From the NCBI GenBank assembly GCA_902363045.1, contig CABIYX010000002.1:23656-87655 (forward strand): 64,000 bases of DNA, read 5' to 3'. Positions within the stretch are counted from its first letter, which is position 1. The number at the start of each line of letters is the position of its first letter. The position numbers and the translations under genes are program-made. This DNA is from Clostridiales bacterium. Its GTDB lineage: Bacteria; Bacillota; Clostridia; Oscillospirales; Oscillospiraceae. This document shows positions 1 to 8,623 of this stretch, in pieces. The notes below the pieces were generated by a model. That model was not told the origin of the DNA and made no database searches. It saw only the letters and a list, made by a program, of their open reading frames with translations.

Positions 1-597
1 GTTTTGGGAGTATGCCTCACTGCCGTGGCTGTGCAGGATCAGGATCTGGGGCCCCTCCCCCAGGCCGAAGTGGACCGCCCCCGCGTCAAACACCGAGGGG
101 TCCAGCCCCTTATTGGTCCGGTCGTACAGATAGACCCCGTTCCGGCTGAAATACTGTCCACCCTCCCGGCCCACGCCGGTCATCTCCCGGACGTCGTCCG
201 GCTCCGCCGGCGGCTGGAGCTGTGGGACCATCTGGTCATCGTCGTCCTCCACCTCCGGAAGCTCCTCCGCAGGGGGAGGCATCTGATCTGCCTCCCGCTC
301 CTGTCGGAGGGCATCCACCGCCCCCAGCCCGGCGGACAGCAGGGCAGACTGCTCCACCATCAGCCGTCCCAGACCGTCCATCCCCGCCAGGGCGGTCTCC
401 TCCGGGACCTGCCCCAGCTGCTCCGCCAGCAAGCCCACCACCGCCTGGGAGTCGGCGGACCACGCCCGCACCGCCTCCCCCACGCCGGACAGGTCCGCCG
501 TCAGCCCCACGCCCCATACGGTCACCAGTGCCAGACCCAGTCCCACGCCCCGCCGGACCACCCGGAGCCTGTCCCGTCTCCGCCGTCTCTCCCTCAT
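1..597 (-). CDS. spoIIP: Stage II sporulation protein P (partial, 3' end outside window)
   Basis: The frame is open from an ATG at 597 to the window edge, giving 199 N-terminal residues; the gene continues to the left. Residues about 13-32 form a membrane anchor (RRGVGLGLALVTVWGVGLTA). A Pro/Glu/Asp-rich linker follows, and near residue 185 the sequence ILILHSHGSEAY matches the start of the SpoIIP amidase domain, whose first metal-binding His lies in this motif. SpoIIP is a peptidoglycan amidase/endopeptidase that works with SpoIID and SpoIIM in engulfment of the forespore. The start is supported by a GGAGGG box just upstream. It implies an endospore former. The catalytic remainder cannot be checked here. 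Confidence 0.88.
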   Translation of the reverse strand, partial: MRERRRRRDRLRVVRRGVGLGLALVTVWGVGLTADLSGVGEAVRAWSADSQAVVGLLAEQLGQVPEETALAGMDGLGRLMVEQSALLSAGLGAVDALRQEREADQMPPPAEELPEVEDDDDQMVPQLQPPAEPDDVREMTGVGREGGQYFSRNGVYLYDRTNKGLDPSVFDAGAVHFGLGEGPQILILHSHGSEAYSQN

Positions 598-675
598 GCC
601 GGTCCCTCCTTATCCTGTGTGCCTCTCCCCCACTGTATGCGGCGGCGGAGCGGCTTAGAAGGACAGGCTCAAATG

Positions 676-707
676 TTTTCCACAATTTCGTCCCATTCTG
701 TGGACAA
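676..707. other. Paired DnaA-box-like palindrome, 32 bp (copy a)
   Basis: TTTTCCACA, 14 bases, then TGTGGACAA. It lies between spoIIP and the thiolase terminator. It has the same half-sites and exact spacing as copies at 34240, 38587, 47847, 52807, 54562 and 59897, and it is the only copy far (44 kb) from oriC. Confidence 0.6.
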
Positions 708-734
708 CTCCCAGAACAAGCCCGCAGGGGACAG

Positions 735-769
735 AAAAACCCGCCCCCTGCGTTACCGCAGGGGGCGGG
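735..769 (-). terminator. Intrinsic terminator of the thiolase gene
   Basis: A perfect 13-bp stem (CCCGCCCCCTGCG and its complement) with a 4-base loop is followed on the minus strand by five T residues, about 20 bases after the thiolase stop. Confidence 0.9.
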
Positions 770-790
770 AACCGATTCAGCAAATCAGGT

Positions 791-2050
791 TCAGCACTTC
801 TCAAAGATGGTGGCAACGCCCATGCCGCCGCCGATGCACAGGGTGGCCAGACCCTTCTTGGCCTCGGGGCGCTTGGCCATCTCGTGGAGCAGGGTGACGA
901 TGATGCGCGCGCCGGAAGCGCCCACGGGATGACCCAAGGCAATGGCGCCGCCGTTGACGTTGACCTTGCTCATGTCGAAGCCCAGCTCACGGGCCACGGC
1001 GATGGACTGGGCGGCAAAGGCCTCGTTGGCCTCAACCAGGTCCATGTCCTCGATCTTCAGGCCGGCCTTCTCCATGGCCTGACGAGAGGCGGGCACGGGA
1101 CCCACGCCCATGATCTTGGGATCCACGCCGCCCTGGCCCCAGCTGACCAGCTTGGCCATGGGCTTCAGGCCGTACTTCTCCACGGCCTCGCCGGAGGCCA
1201 GGATGATGGCGGCAGCGCCGTCGTTGATGCCGGAGGCGTTGGCGGCGGTGACGCGCTGGACGTGCTTCTTGGTGTCGGCCTCATGAGCCTGAGTGACGGG
1301 GAAGGTGTGCTCGATGGCCTCCTCAACGCCCTCGGGGCCTACGGGGAAGGCGCCGCGCAGCTTGGAGATGCCCTCGGCGGTCACGCCGGCGCGGGGGAAC
1401 TCGTCCACCTTGAACTCCACCATCTCCTTCTTCTTCTTGATCATCACGGGGACGATCTCGTCGTTGAAGCGGCCGGAGTTCAGAGCGGCCTCAGCCTTGT
1501 TCTGGGAAGAGGCGGCAAACTCGTCCAGCTCCTCGCGGGTGATGCCCCACACGTCGCAGATATTCTCGGCGGTGGTGCCCATGTGGTAGTTGTTATAAGC
1601 GTCCCACAGGCCGTCCTTGATCATGGTGTCCACCATCTTGTTGTCACCCATGCGGGCGCCCCAGCGGGCGGCAGGGATGGCATAGGGGGCGGCGGACATA
1701 TTCTCGGTGCCGCCGGCCACCACGATGTTGGCGTCGCCGGTGAGGATGGCGCGGGCGCCCTCGATGACGGACTTCATGCCGGAGCCGCACACCATGCCCA
1801 CGGTGTAGGCGGGCACGCTGATGGGCACACCGGCCTTCAGAGCGGCCTGGCGGGCGGGATTCTGGCCCAGGCCAGCGGTCAGGATGCAGCCAAACATGAC
1901 CTCATCCACATTCTCAGCCTTCACACCAGCGCGGTTCAGAGCTTCCTTGATGACAACGGCACCCAACTCGGCGGCGGGGGTGTCCTTCAAGCTTCCGCCA
2001 AAGGAACCGATGGCGGTACGGCAGCAGTTGACAACATAGACTTCTTTCAT
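791..2050 (-). CDS. thlA: Acetyl-CoA C-acetyltransferase (thiolase)
   Basis: Condenses two acetyl-CoA to acetoacetyl-CoA, the first step toward butyrate/C4 products in Clostridia; cytosolic homotetramer in the family. All catalytic signatures are present: nucleophilic Cys at about residue 88 (VCGSGMKS), NEAFAAQ, the [10 protein letters not shown] histidine at about 374 and the second Cys at about 405 (CIGGGMG). At 419 residues it is about 25 longer than the usual ~392. The extra residues sit between KLRGAF and [14 protein letters not shown], a charged segment ([13 protein letters not shown]...) not found in the usual enzyme. The start has a GGAGGT box. It is transcribed alone, with its own promoter and terminator. 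The biosynthetic rather than degradative role is inferred. Confidence 0.95.
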   Translation of the reverse strand: MKEVYVVNCCRTAIGSFGGSLKDTPAAELGAVVIKEALNRAGVKAENVDEVMFGCILTAGLGQNPARQAALKAGVPISVPAYTVGMVCGSGMKSVIEGARAILTGDANIVVAGGTENMSAAPYAIPAARWGARMGDNKMVDTMIKDGLWDAYNNYHMGTTAENICDVWGITREELDEFAASSQNKAEAALNSGRFNDEIVPVMIKKKKEMVEFKVDEFPRAGVTAEGISKLRGAFPVGPEGVEEAIEHTFPVTQAHEADTKKHVQRVTAANASGINDGAAAIILASGEAVEKYGLKPMAKLVSWGQGGVDPKIMGVGPVPASRQAMEKAGLKIEDMDLVEANEAFAAQSIAVARELGFDMSKVNVNGGAIALGHPVGASGARIIVTLLHEMAKRPEAKKGLATLCIGGGMGVATIFEKC

Positions 2051-2114
2051 TCTGTGTTACCTCCAAAAATGTGTATTGGCGTCACAAGGGCGCCTGATCT
2101 CCGCTCTTGGGTTG

Positions 2115-2143
2115 ATTATACTCAATCGCACCGGAAAATGCAA
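2115..2143 (-). promoter_or_regulatory. Sigma-A type promoter of the thiolase gene
   Basis: On the minus strand TTGCAT, a 17-base spacer and a perfect TATAAT, followed by a leader of about 60 bases to the thiolase ATG. Confidence 0.75.
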
Positions 2144-2202
2144 TGAAATTTTTGTAACATCCTGCCCATCCATTCTATTTTCAGATTCCTCTCCTCCCCA
2201 TA

Positions 2203-2248
2203 CATAAAACAGCGGGCCCCCACGGCACACTTGCCGGAGGCCCGCTGT
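2203..2248 (-). terminator. Intrinsic terminator of pnp
   Basis: Stem ACAGCGGGCC with its complement 20 bases away, followed on the minus strand by TTTTATG; it begins about 30 bases after the pnp stop. Confidence 0.8.
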
Positions 2249-2278
2249 TCCCCGCCGGGGCGGGGTCAGGCTTTGTAT

Positions 2279-4429
2279 TTACTTGACGCTCTCACCGGCG
2301 GCCTTCTTGGCCTTGATCTCCTTGACAGCGTCCTTATAGCTCAGGTTGACGCGGCCCTTGTCGTCGATCTCGGTGACCTTGACCCAGATCATGTCGCCGA
2401 TGTTGACCACGTCCTCCACCTTCTCCACACGGTGGTCGGCCAGCTTGGAGATGTGGACCATGCCGTCCTTGCCGGGGGCCAGCTCCACGAAGGCGCCGAA
2501 CTGGAGGATGCGGACCACCTTGCCGTAGTACAGCTCGCCCACCTGGGGGACGAACACGATGGTGTCGATCATCTTCTTGGCGGCGTCGCAGGCCTCCGCG
2601 TTGGGGGAGGCGATGTGGATGGTGCCGTCGTCCTCGATGTCCACCGTCGCGCCGGACTCGGCGGTGATCTTCTGGATCACGGAGCCGCCCTTGCCGATGA
2701 CCTCGCGGATCTTGTCGGGGTCGATCTTCATGGTGAGCATCTTGGGAGCATACTTGCTCACCTCGGTCCGGGGGGCGGAGATGCAGGGCAGCATGACCTC
2801 GTCCAGGATGGCATACCGGGCGTCCTTGGTGATCTCCAGGGCCTCCTTGATGATCTCATGGGTCAGGCCGTCGTTCTTCAGGTCCATCTGGATGGCGGTG
2901 ATACCGGCCTTGGTGCCGGCCACCTTGAAGTCCATCTCGCCGTGGAAGTCCTCCACGCCCTGGATGTCGATGAAGGTCTGGAAGGAGCCGTCATCGTCCT
3001 GGATCAGGCCGCAGGAAATGCCAGCCACAGGGGCCTTGATGGGCACACCGGCATCCATGAGGGCCAGAGTGGAGCCGCAGATGGAACCCTGAGAGGTAGA
3101 ACCGTTGGAGGACAGCACCTCAGAGACCACGCGGATGGCATAGGGGAACTCGTCCACAGAGGGCAGCACGGGGACCAGGGCGCGCTCAGCCAGGGCGCCG
3201 TGGCCGTACTCCCGGCGGTTGGTGGAGCGGGGGGCGCGGGCCTCGCCCACAGAGTAGGGGGGGAAGTTGTAGTGGTGCATATACCGCTTCTCTTCCTCTT
3301 CCCAGATGGTGTCCAGCTTCTGGCAGGCAGCCAGGGTGTTCAGGGTGCAGACGCTGAGCACCTGGGTCTGACCGCGGGTGAACAGGCCGGAGCCGTGGAC
3401 CCGGGGCAGCACGCCAACCTCGGCGGCCAGGGGACGGATCTCGTTCTTGGCGCGGCCGTCCACGCGGTGGCCCTCCAGCAGCCAGGCCTTGACGATCTTC
3501 TTCTGGAACTTATAGGTGAACTCCTCCAGGTACTGGTCCATATCCGGATACTCCTCCAGATACTTCTCGTGCCAGTGGTCGATCATGGCGTTCCACCGGG
3601 TCTCCCGGACGTTCTTGTCATCGGTATCCATGGCAGCCTTGGCCTCGTCCATGAAGTCGACCACAATCTTGTCGAACAGCTCCTGGTTGAACTGGGCGTG
3701 GTCGTACTCCATCTTGGGCTTGCCGATCTCGGCGACGATCTGGTTGATGAAGGCCACCTGCTTCTTGATCTCCTCGTGAGCCTTCACGATACCGGCATAC
3801 ATGATCTCGTCGGGGATCTCATCGGCGCCGGCCTCGATCATGACCACCTTCTCAGCGGTGGCAGCCACAGTCACATCCATGCGGCTGGTCTTGCGCTGCT
3901 CCTGGTTGGGGTTGAGGACGATCTCACCGTCGCAGTAGCCCACCTCCAGGCAGCCGATGGGGCCGGCGAAGGGGATCTCAGAGTAGCTCACACAGGCGGA
4001 GGCGCCGATCATGGCGGCCACCTCGGGGGAGCAGTCGTAGTCCACGCTCATCACGGTACACTGGATGCACACGTCATTGCGGAAGTCATAGGGGAACAGG
4101 GGGCGCATGGGCCGGTCGATCAGGCGGCTGGCCAGCACGGCGGGCAGAGAGGGGCGGCCCTCGCGGCGCATGAAGCTGCCGGGGATGCGGCCCACGGCGT
4201 ACAGCTTCTCCTCAAATTCCACAGACAGGGGGAAGAAGTCGATGCCGTCCCGGGGACGGGGGGAGACAGTGACGGCCACCATGACGGTGGTGTCGCCGTA
4301 CTTGACCATGGCGCTGGCGCTGGCCAGCTCGGCCACCTTGCCCACCTCGATGGTCAGGGGGCGGCCGCACAGATCCATGGTCCAGCTCTTGAAGTTGTTG
4401 AACTGCTTGTGCTTGATGATGGTTGACAT
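2279..4429 (-). CDS. pnp: Polyribonucleotide nucleotidyltransferase (PNPase)
   Basis: A 716-residue phosphorolytic 3'-to-5' exoribonuclease, the usual family length. Two RNase PH-like cores are visible: the first at about 15-230, the second from about 310 including the substrate-binding stretch FTRGQTQ. The C-terminal KH domain (DKIREVIGKGGSVIQKI, about 555-620) and S1 domain (GELYYGKVVRILQFGAFVEL, about 620-690) follow. It acts in mRNA turnover as a trimer. The start has AAGGAGG. It lies downstream of rpsO on the same strand, the conserved rpsO-pnp arrangement, but the 430 bp between them contain repeats rather than the usual short gap. Confidence 0.98.
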   Translation of the reverse strand: MSTIIKHKQFNNFKSWTMDLCGRPLTIEVGKVAELASASAMVKYGDTTVMVAVTVSPRPRDGIDFFPLSVEFEEKLYAVGRIPGSFMRREGRPSLPAVLASRLIDRPMRPLFPYDFRNDVCIQCTVMSVDYDCSPEVAAMIGASACVSYSEIPFAGPIGCLEVGYCDGEIVLNPNQEQRKTSRMDVTVAATAEKVVMIEAGADEIPDEIMYAGIVKAHEEIKKQVAFINQIVAEIGKPKMEYDHAQFNQELFDKIVVDFMDEAKAAMDTDDKNVRETRWNAMIDHWHEKYLEEYPDMDQYLEEFTYKFQKKIVKAWLLEGHRVDGRAKNEIRPLAAEVGVLPRVHGSGLFTRGQTQVLSVCTLNTLAACQKLDTIWEEEEKRYMHHYNFPPYSVGEARAPRSTNRREYGHGALAERALVPVLPSVDEFPYAIRVVSEVLSSNGSTSQGSICGSTLALMDAGVPIKAPVAGISCGLIQDDDGSFQTFIDIQGVEDFHGEMDFKVAGTKAGITAIQMDLKNDGLTHEIIKEALEITKDARYAILDEVMLPCISAPRTEVSKYAPKMLTMKIDPDKIREVIGKGGSVIQKITAESGATVDIEDDGTIHIASPNAEACDAAKKMIDTIVFVPQVGELYYGKVVRILQFGAFVELAPGKDGMVHISKLADHRVEKVEDVVNIGDMIWVKVTEIDDKGRVNLSYKDAVKEIKAKKAAGESVK

Positions 4430-4510
4430 GGGTTGTCCTCCTTATTAGAAAATTTGGTTTTCCGAAGCGGGACAACACCTTTTAGCACTTGAATACAGGT
4501 CCTCCTCTCC

Positions 4511-4612
4511 AGCTCCCCCCTCGCGGGGGGCTGGCAGCTGAAAGCTGACTGAGGGGGGCATCACCCCCTCCGGCCCTTCGGGCCGCCTCCCCCATCAAGG
4601 GGGAGGCAGAGG
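4511..4612. repeat. Hairpin-rich palindromic repeat between rpsO and pnp
   Basis: Successive hairpins: a C-run/G-run stem (CCCCCCTCGCGGGGGG), a small stem around CAGCTGAAAGCTG, then GGCCCTTCGGGCC and CCTCCCCCATCAAGGGGGAGG. The order G/C hairpin, short hairpin, TGA(GGA)TGAGGGGG is like the repeats at 53637 and 54049, so it is probably the same family. No gene is seen in 4430-4684. Confidence 0.6.
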
Positions 4613-4684
4613 CAGGAGGGCCCATATTCAACTGCTAAAAAAGCGCTGGCGCTTCAGAGATTCCACGGGATTCTTAGATGTGAA

Positions 4685-4715
4685 CATAGGGCAGCGTCCA
4701 AAACGCTGCCCTATG
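4685..4715. other. Perfect 13-bp hairpin downstream of rpsO
   Basis: CATAGGGCAGCGT pairs exactly with ACGCTGCCCTATG across a 5-base loop. There is no T-run on either side, so it may be an RNA-processing or stabilising hairpin rather than a terminator. Confidence 0.5.
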
Positions 4716-4717
4716 AG

Positions 4718-4857
4718 TCACATCGTGATCACGCCTCGCCTGTACGCGACGCGCGGCTTCCCTCCGACTCGGACTCGGACCAGAAATCGGAACTTCTTGG
4801 GTCCTCGCCCTCACTCCAGTCCATCCGCGCTGCTCACGACGGCTCGGGCGCTTCGCC
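4718..4857 (-). repeat. rpsO-linked copy of a ~140-bp repeated element
   Basis: Read on the minus strand directly after the rpsO stop, it contains GGATGGACTGGAGTGAGG, CCCAAGAAG and CCGAGTCGGAGGGAAGCCG. These blocks recur in the same order in the tandem elements at 42115-42435. Flanking bases differ while the blocks are kept. It is a structured RNA or mobile repeat candidate and has no convincing reading frame. Confidence 0.55.
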
Positions 4858-5124
4858 TTACTTACGGATGCCCAGCTTGGCGATGATGGCACGGTAACGC
4901 TCGATGTCCTTGGCCATCAGATAGTCCAGCATCTTGCGGCGCTTACCGACCATCTTCAGCAGGCCGCGGCGGGAGTGGTTGTCCTGCTTGTGGACCTTCA
5001 GGTGCTCGGTCAGCTCGTTGATGCGGGCGGTCAGAATGGCAATCTGGACCTCGGGGGAGCCGGTGTCAGTGGGGTGAGTGCGGTTGGCCTCGATCACGGC
5101 CGTCTTTTCGTCCTTACGGATCAT
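4858..5124 (-). CDS. rpsO: 30S ribosomal protein S15
   Basis: A primary 16S rRNA-binding protein of the small-subunit platform. The 88 residues match the normal family length and contain the signature [20 protein letters not shown] and the conserved [11 protein letters not shown] stretch. The start at 5124 (MIRKDEK) is chosen over an in-frame GTG four codons upstream because that GTG overlaps the AAAGGTGG ribosome-binding site. The promoter is at 5253-5281, with a leader of about 120 bases that could host S15 autoregulation (inference). pnp lies downstream. Confidence 0.97.
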   Translation of the reverse strand: MIRKDEKTAVIEANRTHPTDTGSPEVQIAILTARINELTEHLKVHKQDNHSRRGLLKMVGKRRKMLDYLMAKDIERYRAIIAKLGIRK

Positions 5125-5252
5125 GGGAAATTCCACCTTTCAAAAATTCTGCCCAAAGGGCTGCGTAGCGGGCGGGTGAAGCCCCGTCCATTTGGACAGG
5201 CTGTGTCCCGCAACGAAGCGGATGGGCCGTCTGTGCATATCCATGCTGGGTA

Positions 5253-5281
5253 ACTATATCACAATTTTTCCCCGTTGTCAA
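5253..5281 (-). promoter_or_regulatory. Promoter of rpsO
   Basis: On the minus strand TTGACA, 17 bases, TATAGT. The leader that follows contains a small hairpin around CCTGTCCAAATGGACGGG. Confidence 0.75.
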
Positions 5282-5320
5282 AGAAAAAAGACCTGTTTTG
5301 TGATCTTTTTTCCAGTCTCC

Positions 5321-5641
5321 TCAGCCCTCCCACAGACCCGCGTCCTCCGGCAGGGGCGGCAGGCGGTCCAGCTCCTGTTCCCGGAGCTGCTTCAGGCAGG
5401 GCTCGCACAGGAAGACGCTCCGGCGGAGGCGGCGCAGCCTCTCCGCGCCCCCGCACAGCTGGCAGCAGGGCCAGGCGTGGGCCATCTCCACCTTGTTCCC
5501 CTTGACTGTCAGGTCCACCCGGTGCTCGGGACGCACATTCAGAGCCTGCCGCACCTCCACAGGCAGTTGGATCCGCCACTCCTCATCCACAGAGCAGCGG
5601 TAGACCATGGGCTGAGGCGGGATGCCTCCCGTCAGATACAT
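5321..5641 (-). CDS. AbrB/SpoVT-family DNA-binding protein with a C-terminal Cys4 cluster
   Basis: A 106-residue protein. Residues about 16-50 (DEEWRIQLPVEVRQALNV...VDLTVKGNKVEM) match the swapped-hairpin AbrB/MazE/SpoVT DNA-binding fold. Residues about 56-80 add CxxC...CxxC (CCQLCGG...CEPC), which suggests a zinc knuckle. The ATG at 5641 is chosen for its GGGGGAAG ribosome-binding site; an in-frame start seven codons upstream is less likely. It is divergent from a ribbon-helix-helix gene, with only 117 bp between the starts. Probably a transition-state type transcriptional regulator; the target is unknown. Confidence 0.8.
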   Translation of the reverse strand: MYLTGGIPPQPMVYRCSVDEEWRIQLPVEVRQALNVRPEHRVDLTVKGNKVEMAHAWPCCQLCGGAERLRRLRRSVFLCEPCLKQLREQELDRLPPLPEDAGLWEG

Positions 5642-5677
5642 AAAACTTCCCCCTTTGCTCAATGATAGCTTTTGTTT

Positions 5678-5707
5678 AGTATATCAAAGTAATACAAAGA
5701 CTGTCAA
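5678..5707 (-). promoter_or_regulatory. Promoter of the AbrB-like gene
   Basis: On the minus strand TTGACA, 18 bases, TATACT. It lies in the short divergent intergenic region shared with the ribbon-helix-helix gene, so either regulator could act on both. Confidence 0.7.
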
Positions 5708-5758
5708 CAAATGCGTAAAACAATGTTGTATGATGTTATGCAAGAAAGGGGATGCTTC

Positions 5759-5923
5759 ATGGCGAAGACCGATACACAAGTAAGTCTGCGTGTGACCAGT
5801 CAGTTCAAAGCCCGGCTGGAGCGACAGGCGGAGCGGGAGCGCCGCAGCGTCTCCAACCTGATCCTCAAGGTCATGGAGGAATATCTGGAGCGGCAGGAGG
5901 AAACGGAAAACTCCGGCATCTGA
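5759..5923 (+). CDS. Ribbon-helix-helix (Arc/CopG-type) DNA-binding protein
   Basis: A 54-residue protein beginning MAKTDTQVSLRV, a beta strand of the type that sits in the operator groove. It is followed by two helices (FKARLERQAERERRSVSNLILKVMEEYLERQEE), the typical Arc-like arrangement. The start is placed at 5759 with an AAAGGGG box; the longer open frame from 5711 lacks one. It could be an antitoxin-like or general small repressor, but no toxin gene follows. It is divergent from the AbrB-like gene, and its own terminator follows directly. Confidence 0.8.
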   Translation: MAKTDTQVSLRVTSQFKARLERQAERERRSVSNLILKVMEEYLERQEETENSGI

Positions 5924-5958
5924 GCTTCCGTTCACTTTATTTTCACAAATAAAACCGG

Positions 5959-6005
5959 AACAGCCAGAGATCTGCGCGGTGTGCGCGGGTCTCTGGCTGT
6001 TTTGC
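5959..6005 (+). terminator. Intrinsic terminator of the ribbon-helix-helix gene
   Basis: AACAGCCAGAGA pairs with TCTCTGGCTGTT over a GC-rich loop, followed by TTTTGCTTT. Confidence 0.85.
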
Positions 6006-6068
6006 TTTCTCCCCCTCTCCCCCGGCTTCTCCCAAAGTCTCTCAGCCCCTCCTGTTGTACCCGTGATT

Positions 6069-6830
6069 TGCCTGAAACGCCGTAGGGGCGGACCCATGTA
6101 ACCGCCCGTCCTTCGTGGACCATAACGTCCGTAGGGCGCGACGACCCGGCGCGCCGCCCCGCAGGGCGAAAACCCAGCGTCGGCCGAAGAAATTCCGAAA
6201 ACCGGCGGGAGGGGCAAGCCCCTCCCCTACGGGATGGCAGGAAAAGCGTTCCTCTGCCGCGGACGGGCGGCCACTGAGGGCCGCCCCTACGGCGATTTCA
6301 GGACCTTTCATAGCGTGCGGCGATACAGAATCGGTTTCATGGCTGCGGCGGCCATCGTATCGCCCATGACCGAAATTGCCCCGTAGGGGCGGGTCCCTGA
6401 CCCGCCCGCCAGTTCACATCCGCAGAGATTAGACCCTGAGCAATCAGGCGCGCCTGTTTGGTCCAGCATACCAGCCCATCTTGATTTCGGGCCAGCAGCG
6501 GCAGCGTCGCGGATGCTGGGGCAGTCGTTGTCCATCCCGCGCCTGACAGTGACCAGTCGCCCCCTGGAATTGGGCTCCCGTAAATTCCGGGGGTCCGGGG
6601 GAGAACGAACTGGAGCCGGAGGGAACCTGTTCCCGACGGCGATGTGAGTCTCCCCCGGCGGCGTTTTGCCTCCTTTGCCGCCGTGGGCAAAGGAGGTCGC
6701 CCCGCAGGGCGAAACCCTGCAAGATACGGCGCGCCGAGTCGTCGCGCCCTACGGACGTCATGGTCCACGAAGGGCGGGCGGGGCTGAGACCCGCCCCTAC
6801 AACATCTCCGGCAAATCACAGCAAAACCGG
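6069..6830. repeat. Cluster of palindromic intergenic repeats
   Basis: This 0.98-kb gap (5924-6904) has no credible gene. It holds several copies, in both orientations, of short GC-rich palindromes: GTAGGGGCGG...CCGCCC, CCGTAGGGCGCGACGACCC and GGGAGGGGCAAGCCCCTCCC. One longer composite unit (about 6113-6240) is closely similar to three units at 56690-57200; an inverted part of it lies at 6725-6775. Between the two arms, about 6420-6640 is non-repetitive and unassigned. Confidence 0.75.
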
Positions 6831-6859
6831 ACAGCAGGAGGGCAAGCCCCGCCTGTCAG

Positions 6860-6894
6860 AGCGCAAAAACGGAGGCCCATCCGGGCCTCCGTTT
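6860..6894 (-). terminator. Intrinsic terminator of the yloU-fakA operon
   Basis: ACGGAGGCCC and its complement with a 4-base loop, followed by TTTTTG on the minus strand, 10 bases after the fakA stop. Confidence 0.9.
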
Positions 6895-6904
6895 GCCGCT
6901 CCGC

Positions 6905-8593
6905 TTATTCTGCGGAGATCATATAGTAATAAACAGGCTGTCCGCCGGGCATCACGCTCACCTCTGCATTGGGGCAGGCGGCAGTAAACCGCTCCGCCGC
7001 CTTCCCGGCCTGCTCCTCGGTGACGTCCTCCCCATAAAACAGGGAGATAAACTCCGCCTCCTGAAGTGCGTCCGACTTGGCCAGGCGGTCCATCAGGCCG
7101 TCCAGATCCCGGTCAGTGCCAAAGAGCTGGTGCTCCAGCAGGGCCAGGTAATCCCCCTCCTTGATGGCAAAGCCGCCGAAGTCGGAGTCCCGGGCCGCGT
7201 ATGTGATCTCGGCGGTGCGGACCCGGCCCAGAGCCTCGGTCATCATCTCGGTCAGCTCGCCCTGCTCCATCTCAGGATCCACCGCCATCATGGCGGCGAT
7301 GCCCTGGGGAACGGTCTTGGAGGGCAGGACCACTACCTTCTTGTCCTCACACAGGCGGACGCACTGCTCCGCCGCCATGATGATGTTCTTGTTGTTGGGC
7401 AGGACAAAGACGATCTCCGCCGGGGTGCGGTCGATCTCTCTCAAAATATCCTCGGTGGAGGGGTTCATGGTCTGGCCGCCGGAGATCACGCCGTCCACGC
7501 CCAGGTCCTTGAACACGGCCTCCAGCCCTGCACCGGCACATACAGCCACATAGCCGTACTTCTTCTCCGGTGCCGCCTTTACCGGCTCCTCCGGCATGGC
7601 CGCGCCCCGCTCCAGCTCCTGCTCCACCGCGTCCAGATCGTCAGTGCTCTGGACGTGTCTCCCGGCCGCCAGGTCCTCGGCCTGGGTGCGCATATTCTCG
7701 ATCTTGGCCAGCTCCAGCGTGCCATACTTCTGCGCCTCGGTGAGGGCCGCGCCCGGGATGTTGGTATGGACATGGACCTTGAACGCCTCGTCATCCTCGC
7801 CGATGACCAAACTGTTCCCGATCCCGTTGAGGTAGGTGCGGAAGGGCTCCAGGTTCACGTGGGGGGAGGGCTTGCGCACGATGAACACCGTGTCGAAGGC
7901 GAAGGTGATGTCCTCGGCGGGGATGGCCCCGAAATCGGCCTTCTCGGCCTGGGCAGGCTCCTCCTCCGCAGGCATCTCCTCGCCCCGCAGCTCGTTGAGC
8001 ATCCCCTGGAGGATCAGCAGGAAGCCCGCGCCGCCGGCGTCCACCACGCCGGCCTTTTTCAGCACCGGGTTCTGGTTCACCGTGTCGGCCAGGGCCAGCT
8101 GGCCCTCCTGGATGGCGGCCTCCAGAACCGTCTCGAAGCAGTTGTCCTCCCGGGCAGCGCCGGCGGCCCGGGCGGCGGCCAGGCGGGACACGGTGAGGAT
8201 GGTGCCCTCGGCGGGCTTCATCACCGCCTTATAGGCGGCGGCCACGCCGAAGTCCAGGGCGATGGCCAGATCCCGTCCGTCCATCGTCTCCCGCTCCTTG
8301 ATGGCCTTGGCAAAGCCACGGAACAGCAGGGACAGGATGACGCCGGAGTTGCCCCGGGCCCCCCGCAGCAGTGCGGAGGCGGTGGCCTGGGCGGCCTTGC
8401 CCACGGTGTCGAAGGACTGCTTCTTCATCTCCGTGGCGGCAGCCCCGATGGACAGGCTCATATTGGTGCCTGTGTCGCCGTCCGGGACGGGGAACACGTT
8501 CAGATCGTTGATGCGCTGTTTTTCCGCGCGAATGGCGGCGGCGGCGTGAATGACCATCTGCTGAAAGGCCGCCGCGTCAATGGTTTGTCTCAT
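6905..8593 (-). CDS. fakA: DAK2-domain fatty acid kinase subunit FakA (YloV)
   Basis: A 562-residue protein. The N-terminal DhaL-like kinase domain has the ATP/Mg signature NVFPVPDGDTGTNMSLS at about 32-48 and the Gly-rich RGARGNSGVILSLLFRG at about 95-111. A middle domain and a C-terminal DegV-partner region follow (about 330-560, with SGGQTMNPSTEDIL). In Staphylococcus and Bacillus the family phosphorylates exogenous fatty acids bound to FakB/DegV proteins, feeding phospholipid synthesis. It is the second gene after yloU, 30 bp apart, the usual Firmicutes pairing. No fakB is in the window. The kinase role is by family, not shown here. Confidence 0.93.
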   Translation of the reverse strand: MRQTIDAAAFQQMVIHAAAAIRAEKQRINDLNVFPVPDGDTGTNMSLSIGAAATEMKKQSFDTVGKAAQATASALLRGARGNSGVILSLLFRGFAKAIKERETMDGRDLAIALDFGVAAAYKAVMKPAEGTILTVSRLAAARAAGAAREDNCFETVLEAAIQEGQLALADTVNQNPVLKKAGVVDAGGAGFLLILQGMLNELRGEEMPAEEEPAQAEKADFGAIPAEDITFAFDTVFIVRKPSPHVNLEPFRTYLNGIGNSLVIGEDDEAFKVHVHTNIPGAALTEAQKYGTLELAKIENMRTQAEDLAAGRHVQSTDDLDAVEQELERGAAMPEEPVKAAPEKKYGYVAVCAGAGLEAVFKDLGVDGVISGGQTMNPSTEDILREIDRTPAEIVFVLPNNKNIIMAAEQCVRLCEDKKVVVLPSKTVPQGIAAMMAVDPEMEQGELTEMMTEALGRVRTAEITYAARDSDFGGFAIKEGDYLALLEHQLFGTDRDLDGLMDRLAKSDALQEAEFISLFYGEDVTEEQAGKAAERFTAACPNAEVSVMPGGQPVYYYMISAE

Positions 8594-8623
8594 ATCGGCC
8601 CAAATTCCTTTCTACAAATGTCC

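Noticed and set aside
884-2146. 420-codon open frame on the plus strand opposite the thiolase gene
   Set aside because: It is antisense to a clear thiolase; its Gly/His/Leu/Val-rich translation is the usual mirror of a high-GC gene, with no ribosome-binding site or family motif.
2231-4426. 731-codon open frame on the plus strand opposite pnp
   Set aside because: Mirror frame of pnp with low-complexity Leu/Gly/His/Val content; pnp is intact on the other strand.
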